Shown here in pieces: positions 43,530 to 52,854 of a DNA stretch of 64,000 nt. How positions within the stretch are numbered: the first letter of the stretch is position 1; the number at the start of each line of letters is the position of its first letter. The DNA lies in contig NW_003314266.1 of the NCBI RefSeq assembly GCF_000143415.4, positions 3,480,398-3,544,397 on the forward strand. The letters are read 5' to 3'. The notes beneath the pieces were generated by a model. That model did no database searches. It was not told the DNA's origin and saw nothing but the letters and a program-made list of their open reading frames with translations. Made by a program: the position numbers and the translations under genes. The DNA is from Selaginella moellendorffii. Its lineage: Eukaryota > Streptophyta > Lycopodiopsida > Selaginellales > Selaginellaceae.

Positions 43530-46228
43530 CACATGCCATCACGCCTCCTCTGATTCAGATTCGGATTGTTCACCTTGAAATAAAATACATTAGAAACTTA
43601 GTAAAGGAATATTCATGAATCTCACCTTGAACCCGGGTTATGAATGCTCTTGCTGCATCTCTTGCATGGTCTGGCAAGGTGATGGTGGCACTCTGCTTCC
43701 GCATCCAACCATGCACAACATTATCCACCAATATGCTCATGCTGGGATCCCTTGGATTCAGCACCCATCTCTTTTCTAGGCAATCCTTCGTATATCCGGA
43801 ACTTGGCTTGAACCACTCCACAGTTACATTGAAGGAGTTAGTTTCCGCGTCCTCCTCTGCATCAGTGACGCAGCGCCCCACCCATATCATTTGTTTTTTA
43901 TTACTGGGTCTGACAAGCATGACCATTCCTTTGCAGACCTGTACTGGATTGAATGCTGAATCCGGCTTCTTGTTCCTCGGCCCACAATAATGATCCTCAA
44001 CATCGTTATCTGTCACTGCATTTCCAGAGGACATTGTTCCGCTACTATTTGGTGCTCTGGGTTTTGGCCAAAAGGACTCTTCCAATTCTTCATATACAAC
44101 CGGCCCATTTTGGATAGCAGATATAATCTTCTCCCAGTATTCGAGCAAAGGCTTGCACCTCTGAAAATAAAATTCTCCACCAAACACCAACCCCCTCTTC
44201 CAGAAGGCAATATGCTGTCTAATCCCGGCCACTATACTTTCCTGGTCTTTGAGTCCATCCGGGTGCATCGGCCGTGGGGAACCCTGAGGAATCATAGGTT
44301 CCCCAGTTATGGGATCTCTCTTGAAGAGTTCAATGCCGTCCACTGGCAGCCACACTGTGTCCCATTCTCTCATCTTGTACCTCATCACTGGAGCACCGTC
44401 ACACATGTTGAAATGAAACTGAAGAGGCTTGGAGTGGCCAATCAGCGTTTCGGATCCATCCCTGATGTAGCCTCTTACAAACCCCTTAAAGTCTGGAACC
44501 TCTGTCAGAAGTGCAGCTTCAACAGTGCCTTTGATGCAATTTTGGAATTCATCGTAGAGTTGTGGGAGGGTGAGGACATTGGATCGCCGGAGGGACTCTG
44601 CCAGGTGACTGAACATGGCATCGACGTCTTCATGAGTGTGCCCAACCATGAGAAAGCCAAGTGTAACCGTTTCAAATATGCCTTTGGCAACAAGCATCGC
44701 CAAGTACGCGAAGACGTACATGTTTTTGTTCTCACTGCCAGCATTGTCTGTTTGGAGCAGAAGATGGGGTGGAAGGCCACATCGGCCGCAAGAACTTCCT
44801 TGAGATTCTGCTTCGTTTGGATGAGGCTGTGCATTCACCGGGCGACCAGCCTCGTCGGAATGGCATGAGGCCTCTCTGCTCGATGTTGTGGTCGAGCTGC
44901 CTTCTAACCAACGTCTCTCGCTCTTGAGCGCTGCAAGAATTCTTTGACAAAGCCATTTTGATAGCAGTGCACTCGTCACACTTTGAAAAGTGGGAGTACT
45001 TTCCTATACTCACATCCCTGAACCTGTTGCTCCACAATCTACTAAATCTAGATTGGCTCAGCTTCCTGTAGCCATTACTCTGGAGTTCCCGATTCACATC
45101 TTCCAATATGGCCCCCTTGGTATACATGGAAGGGAGAACTCGTTGGGTGTCTCGTGTTCCATCTTCCAAGAGGCGGGTTTTATGTGGTTGCTACTCGCTA
45201 CATGTCTCGACAAACCTCTTGAAGATTGCCTCTCCATATACAACATGACCCCTGGTTTTGTGCGTACCGTCGTTCCCATGGACTGCCTGTTGAACCCTTT
45301 GTTCCTCGAACTCAGTTTTGATTCTGTAGAATGTGGTTCGAGGGACTCCATAAATGATTCTCCATGCCTTCATGCAGACCAAACCCCTCTGGAAGACCAT
45401 GCCCCCCACCTAATGTTCTGAAGCATCAACAGATGACCGTAATGCCTCATACACAAAATTGCGAGCTGCCTTCCAGGACAATGTCTTGTATCTTGCTCTC
45501 TCCTCTTCAATAGCATCCCAATCAGCATGTTGACAGCACCTCCTCTTGCAACAAGCAACTGTCGAGACCATTCGAACCTCCATCGCCATTTTCTGCCTTT
45601 TCGGTTCATTGCTCAGATCCCTTTGGCTGCGCTTTAGGAAGGTGTACTTTCTTTTCCCATGAAGAGATGTTCTGTCATCAGTTGTAGTGGTGTTTGATTG
45701 TGAATCCTTCACATTCTCAAACACTAAGTGCCTCAATTTCCACCGCACAATGCTTCCAATAGTCAAACTGTTTTCTTCTGTGTCAACAACCTCTAAAATC
45801 GCAACTCCAATATCATCCCAGCCCAATTCTTGATTAGCAACCGCATCTCTTGGATCGACAACTGTGGCTAAGCCCTCAGCTACCACCTCCCCCTCGGGGT
45901 TGTTTAGAAACACCTTCGCCTGAATCCATGTAGCACGGTTCTTAAGATCCACGGAGGGAACATGCGTCGCACTTGCGCTGTCCCTAACATCTGCTTTCTT
46001 CTGAAGATTTTTCAAGGCAACAACAACATTTACCCCGACGACCATCTCTCCTCGTTCAATAGCGACCACATTCCCATCGAAGACAGTCTCTACTGATACA
46101 GCAGCATTGCCTTCCCCAAGCCTTTGACAGTGTATAACAAAGTTCCGATCCATAGACACAAGGGTCCCTTTTGCAACTCTCTTCCCACCATTCAAAATGT
46201 AAACCTTTTCCCCAACCCTGAAGGCCAT
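43530..46228 (-). pseudogene. DDE-type transposase-like gene (GHTHEDVD family), damaged
   Basis: The ATG at 46228 follows a splice acceptor at 46230, so an intron (46539-46230) separates it from a 5' leader exon. The N-terminal 240 residues end with a cysteine cluster (CCKRRCC) and helical ARYKTLSWKAARNFVYEAL. In the same frame, after a TAG at 45410, come WRIIYGVPRTTFYRIKTEFE and HGNDGTHKTRG; after a TAG at 45191 come LSQSRFSRLWSNRFRDVSIG and the zinc-type FSKCDECTAIK. After frame changes near 44880-44750 the core reads LQTDNAGSENKNMYVFAYLA and FLMVGHTHEDVDAMFSHLAE. These resemble the second and third acidic motifs of RNase H-fold transposases in an uncharacterised family of plant, oomycete and animal proteins. 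About 100 residues that should hold the first acid seem lost. A last intron (about 43571-43622) gives an acidic end, SESESEEA. No longer functional here. Confidence 0.65.
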
Positions 46229-46589
46229 TCTGAAAGTGCAGAAAAGAAGTTAAGACCATACAAAAAATGATTGGAGAATGGCCTAAATCATAACATACCA
46301 AACAACCTCAATAGCATGAGGCCACATGCCATTATTCAAACATGCTATTGACACCCACATGAAATTTTGCATTCACAAAATTGGCATGAGGCCTCATGCC
46401 ATCTTGATATACACACAGCTGCAGGCAAGTAAAAACATACATGACAATACGCTAGCCATGAAATTGCAAGGGCCCAAGATGGCATGTGGCCTCATGCCAT
46501 TTCTAAATGTGGTCCTAAGCCATTCCATGGTGAACATACCAGGAAGCACAAGTGCCGAATATCAAGAGGAAGCGGTAGCCACACCAAAG

Positions 46590-46745
46590 ACAGTGCCGCT
46601 TGCAACACCGCAACTACTCGTAGCGCCGCTCGCAACACCGCAACTGCTCGTAGCGCCGCTCGCACAAACTGCCACTCGCATAAACTGCCGCTCGCAATGG
46701 CGCTCGCAATGCCGCAACCGCTCGTAGACGCATAAACCACAGCCC
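46590..46745. repeat. Degenerate GC-rich tandem repeat
   Basis: Words CGCAACACCGCAACT and CTCGTAGCGCCGCTCGCA recur about every 30 bp, less exact towards the right end. It lies in or just upstream of the minus gene's leader exon. Confidence 0.75.
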
Positions 46746-47522
46746 ACAACGCCGCTTACACAAGCAGCGCTCACTGCGCTCAGTGGAACCAAGAACACGG
46801 CACACAAAAATGATAGACCTAGGAATGAGTTCGAGAATTCAAAAATAACACACGCTTGAACGTCACATCAAATCCTCTGACAAACCAGATTTTATGATTC
46901 CTCTGACAAATTTCAAACTGAGTAGCTTCTAGACTTTGCTGTCGGAGGTTAAACTTTGTCACATCATGTCCTTGCCTCGATCCAGCTGTGCCATGTCAGT
47001 GATTCGAACTTTGCCATGCCATGTCAGCGATCCGTGCCAAGATTATTCGCCGTGTAAAGGAATAATTATGCTCTGTGTGTACGTCCATTTATGGCAATAT
47101 AAGGCCACACGCCATTCAAAGAATAATGCTAGTCGAGCATTTTTTGGTGCATTTTTGGGTTCAAAATTGCATGAGCCCACACACTATAAAGTTTACCTGT
47201 ACCAAAAATAGAAACAACTTTATTTACTTGGGAATTTAAGTGGTTGAAGCATTTTTAAACTTACAAACACATGCCCTACTTACATTCCTTTGGTTGCTTA
47301 AAATTCAAAAATATTATAAACCTTTCTTTTTGCATTTTCAATGTTTTCAATTATGGTTTTTGATTTTCGCAGGACCGGCCTAGTAATCTATTTGCATCCC
47401 GTCATGTTTATAGCTAGCTTTCGTTTGTCCCCTTCGCTAGCCTGAGATACATCTGCTCGGCATCTGCCTCTTACAGCATTTGCCCAGAAAGGGCATCTTT
47501 CTTCACACAGCATTTGCCACAT

Positions 47523-47549
47523 GTTTAGGGTTTAGGGTTTAGGGTTTAG
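47523..47549. repeat. Interstitial telomere-type repeat (TTTAGGG)
   Basis: Three full TTTAGGG units plus a partial fourth. This is the plant telomere motif; inside promoters a short form is known as the telo-box. Confidence 0.9.
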
Positions 47550-49101
47550 CAATTCAGTAGCTTGATAAACATGCAAATACAGAACTTAATGCAAAATCCT
47601 TTGATATGTCACAATGCCCCTAGGACCATAAACACATTTAAATAAAGAGGGTCCTTTCATTTCATAACTCCTTACGTAGATCTTGGTGAAACCAGAGTTA
47701 GTGAAGTTAGTTTCTTGTGATCCCGCATCTGATTGTGATGTCCCTTTGCAGTGTCGATGGAAAGGTCAATGCACACCAAACTGTAAAATCTTGGAGCAAA
47801 ATAACGGTCGGATCTATGGCAAATGCCCCTGAAACATTGTAAGGCTCGTGTGGTCTCATGTGGTGTCCGATCGAGATGCTTCTTTGCAGGGTCATCAAGA
47901 AAGACATTGTATACCATTCTGTAAAATCTAGTTGCGATCTAACGGTTGGATCTCCAGAAAACTCAAAAAAATCTCGCGCGTGTCAAAATATTCTAGGAAT
48001 ATACTCCTATGTGCCCCTGAAAATGGCATGCAGCCCCACGCCATTCAAGAGATAATGCCAGATGACGTCGAGAATTTTTTGGTGCATTTTTTGGGTTCAA
48101 AATTGCATGAGCCCACACACTATAAAGTTTATCTTTGCCAAATAGAGAAAAGTTTATTTGTGTCATGTGAGTTAGTTACAGTCCTTTGTGCTCGGCATCT
48201 GCCTCTTGCAGCATTTGCACTGAAAGGGAATTTTTCTCCATTCAGCATTTGGCCCTGAAAATAGCATGCGCCCACATGCCATTCAAGGAATAATGCCACA
48301 GGACGCCTAGATTTTTGGGTTTAAAATGTTTAGGGTTTTTTGGGTTTTTTCAAAATATTTTGGGTCCAACGTTTTTTGGGTTTCTTTGGTTCAAAATTGC
48401 ATGAGCCCACACGCTATAATATTGATTTGAGAGAAAAATAGAAACAGATAGAATTTCTTTATTTAGCTGAACATCTGCCATTTTTGGAAATACAAGATGC
48501 TTTGGAATATCCAATCATGCATGGTATAAATATAGCGAGGGTATTAAATGATATCCCAATCATGATCTTTCTTTTGGATTTCGCGTGCATGCAGTCCGAG
48601 GAATGATGACGTTGTGGATTTCTTTTGGATTTTGCGTGCTTGCATGCGCGCGGCAATCCAGAAATTAATGGTGGCACCCAAGTCCGAGGAATGATGACGT
48701 GGCGGGATTACCAACCGTTGTGACATTTCGCGCGTGTGAGGTTAGGTTTTGCATTTTGCTTCGTACTCGCGCTCGCGCTCGCATCGTGCTCCCACTCGCG
48801 ATCACGCTCACATTCGCGCTCATCTACCGGCGTCCACTCGCGCTTGCATCACACTCGCGCTCGCATCGCGCTCGTGTGCATCGGCGTCCACTTCAAGACA
48901 CACCCAGTTTGTAACTTCGCCGCCAACTCCGCCGCCCACTCCGCCACCCACACGCAGCCCACTTGGCGTCCCGGGAGATTTCAGCGCCACTCTCCAACTG
49001 TAAGTGGTAGAGTAGCCTTGCTGCTACGATCCGCTGCACACACAGTGCACATTCGCCAGCGAGTCCGGCCTCGATTGTCACGGCCTCCATTCGGCTTCAA
49101 A

Positions 49102-52100
49102 TGGTAAGTCTTTTAGGCCAAGTAGAAAATGGCATGAGGCCACATGCCATTCAGTAGCAACATTGGCATGCACCGATTGGGCTCTCGAGTGCAGTCCGGT
49201 TACAGATGGCGTGTAGCCTCACGCCATCTTAGGATGCAGCCTCAAGACATCTGATGTAGTGGTGAATGGCGTGTGGCCTCACGTTATTTCCAGCTGTTAG
49301 CTTTTCATCTGTCAACTCTAATTGTTGTGCATTTCTGAACAGGCGAGGAATTGCGTTCTTCTTCCAGCCACTGTCAATGTGGATGCAGAGAAGGGGGAGG
49401 AGCTCACCAGTTGGACTTTCGGGATGGAAGGCAAGGATCTGATGCTGTACAACACAGATGGTGGGAGAAAAGAATGCATGGGGATCCTCATCCAAGTGAC
49501 AGACACTCCATGCAGTTCCATGCAAGAATATGGACTGGCACTTATGGTAGAGACAGCGTCCGCCTTCAAGATCCACCTTGCACATCCTAGCGGCTTCCCG
49601 GAGGGGGGCAACAGCTATGAGGAATTCCTAGAGGGAGCTAGGGAGAGGTTGTCCAGGAGGCCCACAATTTCAAAGACGCTGCGGGTCTATGAAGATCACA
49701 TGGAATCCACGGACCTCACCTACGGCAATGTTCAAAAACTATATTCCAACATTGAGCCGTTGAGAGTGCCTCTAGTTCGCGAAGCGAAGGGGAAGGGGGT
49801 CGATCTGGAAACTACCCCGAAGCAGAAAAGGGTGGTCAAGCTCAAGCCAACGTCCGACTCTGCTGCTCCAAAAAAGAAGCTACTCGGTGATGCCATTGCC
49901 TCGGGTTCGAACATTACACCCACCAAAAAGAAGAGCCGCAAAGAGCAGAAAGAGCAAGAAGAGGCAGCAAAAATCGTCGCAAATAATAGTACTTGTTACT
50001 ATTCCAACAAAGTATATACAATCGACGTGAGCCGTATCGACATCCAAAGCAAATACAACCACAGGCTAGTATCTGATGAGTGGGTGGAGAAACTGAAGCA
50101 GAAGATGCTGGCAAGTCCAGTAACACCCGACATCGCAGACGTGATCCCCTACTACCGAACAATGAAGGGCGAGACGAGGTTTCCAGACTTGATCAATAGG
50201 AAGGTGTTGGACGATCAGAACATCCGGTTCTATGCCGTCTCCGGGCAGCATTCTAGCTTGGCGATGCAAGAGATAGTTGTGGATATTATGGTGGGCGAGG
50301 AGGTGAAGAAAGTCTTCAAGACAAGAGTTGTCCGCCTGATAAAAGGCAACTCGCCCCTCCGATCTATCATATACATCTCCCACGCGCAGAATGTCAAGCA
50401 AGAAACGTGCTACAAATCAGGTCTGCACGAGACATTGGCACGAACACGGAAGCTCTAGGTTCAACTGAAGAAGCTACAAAAACCAGGACAAGGACGTGCA
50501 CTAGCAACTAGCGCCTGGCAGGTAAGCCTCGTTGCATGTGGCATAGCATGTGGCCTCACGCCATTTCCATTGCAGGAATTCTCGAGTCTTCTCTCGAAAA
50601 CACTGGGGGTCAATAACACACTCAGCATCCATAACATTCTACTGGCGACAAAAGTTGTTTTTGACAAATGGGTAGATGTGCTGAGGAGGTACCATGACGG
50701 GGAGTTGCTAAACTCAATGGGTGTGGAGGACGGCCAGAAGCCCAATGATTTGAAGCTCAACGCCTTGCGTTTCTCGCGGTCTCTAGACGACGACGACCTT
50801 CTGACAGTGGCTAATGCTCTTCTACGTGGTGAGGTAGTCTTCAACAAGACCAAAATGACTCCCGGCCATATTGTGACATACGAGGACTTGTGCATGACTC
50901 TGAGAGCTCGTGCGCTATTGAAGGATTGGATCTTCGAGCAAGTGGCCGTGGAGAGGGTGAGCATCGACACCACGCAAGAGATGATGGAAGAGCTAGACTT
51001 GTCAAATGAAGACATCGACGAGTACGTGAAGGGGGCCCCCAAGTTCATCGATCTGCTGTGGGATGCCACGAAAAGTAAAGCTGAGAAGTTGGATCAGTAT
51101 CCAAATTTCATTAAGAGGGATGTCGACCGCCGGCTTCAGAAACAGCTCGACCCCGCAGCAGAGGCCTATCGAGAACCTTACCGGGTATACGTGAATTCGG
51201 ATGAGGATCAAAGGTGGAGGAGCATCGTTTCCCGCGGAGATGAGCAGGTCAAGAACATCTTTTGTGTGATGGACTTCACAAACGAAGAGATCACTCATGC
51301 AGACGAAGTCAGCTCCATCATTGACTTAATGGTGGGACTTGCGGAGGTGGAATCTTCAGTCCACTATATGATCTACGACTCCGAATCCTATCACAAGTTC
51401 TGGAAGGCCTTGAACGAGATGAAGGCTCGGTTGAAAGGCAAGGAGATGCGGGAGATCCATGGGATAATGGCTAAGAAGAAGATACCGACGAATGTCCGCA
51501 TCTTCATACTCGCCCTTGTTATTAGTCTTGCAGCAGAGTGGGACTGGAGTGACTTCCCAGCTTCGTTCGACAAGGCCGATCGAATTGATCTGAGGGAGGT
51601 CAATTTACCCGTGCCTGAGGAACTGAAGACGGCTATGGAGCTTTCGAATCCAAAGAAAGCTCCAGGTGCAGCATGGGAAATGCTCAATTGGGTCTTCAAC
51701 GCAATAGCGGGTGACTCCAAGGGCAAATGCGTTGTCGAGTACAACTGCGGCGGACTATTCTTTTGAGCCGCACTACTCAAGGGTGTCCCGTGTGTTGCGG
51801 TGACAAACTCCATTGAAGAGGTGACTTCAATGGAGCATATAATTACAGTTGCCAAAGAAAAACAGTATCTTCTCTGCGAACCTAGTGAGTACGCACTTTA
51901 AGTTTAAATGTTATCTCACAAGTTCTGTATGCAGAAGCATGGCCACCCCCAGATATTGAAACGGCGTTAACAGCTATTGATGTTAGGCCGAGCTCACAAC
52001 CTGCACAAGGTAAGGTCACGTGAGGCCTCACGCCATTTTGATTATAGATCGTTGTGAATATTCAGACACGAGGACTAAAAAGCGCACTGGTGGCGCGTCG

Positions 52101-52335
52101 AAGAAGGACAAACAGACAAGCAATAGGAAAAAAGGAGGTACAAATTATATTTGCAATGGTGTGTGGTCTCATGCCATTCCTTGCAGGAGACACTTCTTCA
52201 AAGGCAAAACAGGCAAGCACCAGCCAAGCTCAAACTGACAGTGGTCATAAAAAGCGAAAGCACGTTGGACAGTCGTCGGGATTAGAGGCGTTTGATTCGA
52301 AAAGGAAGAAGGGCCTACGCTCTTACGCGGGGTAG
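49102..52335 (+). CDS. ParB-like domain plus degenerate DNA methyltransferase-like protein, six exons
   Basis: Exons: ATG alone at 49102-49104, then 49343-50521, 50576-51884, 51935-52009, 52066-52137, 52187-52335. All introns are GT-AG (238, 54, 50, 56 and 49 bp) and lengths sum to 929 codons in one frame. An N-terminal region and a Lys-rich nuclear-signal-like stretch (about residues 165-215) precede a ParB/sulfiredoxin-like domain: VYTIDVSRIDIQSKYNHR near 224 and FYAVSGQHSSLAMQEI near 297. From about 620 the order of a beta-class DNA methyltransferase follows: NIFCVMDFT where DPPY stands, NPKKAPGAAWEMLNW near 752 (the HPTQKP..L helix), then KCVVEYNCGGLF..AALLKG near 780 (the DPFxGxG strand). 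The catalytic DPPY and FxGxG residues are replaced, so it may bind but not methylate. The C-terminus is basic. In-frame TAG (50456) and TGA (51764) stops damage this copy. Four of five introns hold palindromes. Confidence 0.6.
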
Positions 52336-52344
52336 TGCTTGAGG

Positions 52345-52822
52345 GGGGATAGCCTACGCTCACCATGGCTACGGCATCGAGACGCTCTGGTTCTACCGTC
52401 TCTTTGAGCTCCATGGCTACAAACCGCTGGAGCCGACTTTCCTGTGTGTGTTCTTGGCGTGCGGCCACGCCGGCCTCGTCGACGAGTGTAAGTGGTACTT
52501 CCAGTCGATGATCGAGGACAGGATCACTCCAACTTTTGATCACTACTCGAGCGTTGTGACGGTTCTATCGCGCGCTGGGAAGCTGGAGGAGGCTGAGGAT
52601 TTGCTCCACAGCATGCCGTTTAATCCTGGCAGCATGGGGTGGACGAGCTTGCTGGGGGCGTGTAGAACTCACGGGGATTTGAAGCGGGCTAGGAGAGCGG
52701 CGGACGAGGCTATGGAGCTGGATCGACATGACAGTGCTCCATACGTGCTGCTCTCCAACGTTAACATCTCTGCTGCGTCGGGGTGTCTGCACAGGAAAAC
52801 CAAGCACAATCATCCTAAGTAA
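52345..52822 (+). pseudogene. PPR protein C-terminal fragment
   Basis: Plus-strand text from 52350: AYAHHGYGIETLWFYRLFE, then ACGHAGLVDECKWYFQSMIE, YSSVVTVLSRAGKLEEAEDL, GSMGWTSLLGACRTHGDLKR and APYVLLSNV. This is the end of a PLS-type PPR protein just before the E domain. It begins abruptly at the transposon border and after VLLSN changes to unrelated residues with a stop at 52820. No start codon or earlier repeats are present. Confidence 0.85.
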
Positions 52823-52854
52823 AGAAGGATAAAAGTTTTGTGAGCTAGGGTTCT

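Larger units (their letters stand above)
46545..48720. promoter_or_regulatory. Shared 5' region of the two divergent transposon genes
   Basis: The region has no long meaningful ORF. It holds a degenerate tandem repeat (46590-46740), an interstitial telomere-type repeat (47523-47549) and a segment that recurs three times: near 47101-47195, 48005-48135 and 48243-48425 (CATTCAA.GAATAATGC ... TTTTGGGTTCAAAATTGCATG ... CACTATAAAG). Each recurrence carries two palindromes about 75-135 bp apart. Transcription of both genes should start at its two ends. Confidence 0.5.
42522..52178. repeat. Dispersed 24-bp near-palindrome, about 20 copies
   Basis: Each copy has a left arm AATGGCATG, one A or T, the core GGCC, one A or T, and a right arm CATGCCATT. 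Starts: 42522, 42611, 43211, 43371, 43517, 46310, 46380, 46478, 47090, 47164, 48022, 48101, 48260, 48395, 49128 (perfect), 49205, 49265, 50542, 52015, 52155; weaker forms at 42212, 43021 and 44858. Common variants have CGTG/CACG in place of CATG, or CCC for GCC. Locations are non-coding: introns, the shared promoter region and the DNA after the stop codons. Copies are spaced irregularly, so this is not a tandem array. Confidence 0.9.
42170..52335. mobile_element. Putative DNA transposon with divergent transposase-like and ParB/methylase-like genes
   Basis: Two spliced genes diverge from a shared 2-kb control region: a DDE-type transposase-like gene on the minus strand (to about 43530) and a ParB/methyltransferase-like gene on the plus strand (to 52335). 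About twenty copies of one 24-bp near-palindrome lie between 42522 and 52178 and none that I saw outside. Short 3' exon-like pieces (CAAGGTGAACAAGCC) recur at 42174 (plus) and about 43440 and 43575 (minus), which suggests rearranged ends. I could not find clean terminal inverted repeats or a target duplication, so the borders are estimates. The left border abuts the TRIM, the right border abuts a PPR fragment at 52345. Confidence 0.65.

Noticed and set aside
44860-44880. Palindrome half-site inside the transposase-like coding region counted as a full site
   Set aside because: Only the core and one arm are present, and the position falls in damaged coding sequence, so chance or a deletion scar is as likely.
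52010-52047. Acceptor at 52047 giving a 38-bp intron
   Set aside because: The acceptor at 52065 keeps the same frame and gives 56 bp, in line with the other introns.
42522-52178. Reading the repeated 24-bp sites as a CRISPR-like array
   Set aside because: Spacing is irregular, sites sit inside introns and promoters of eukaryotic-type genes, and there are no cas genes.
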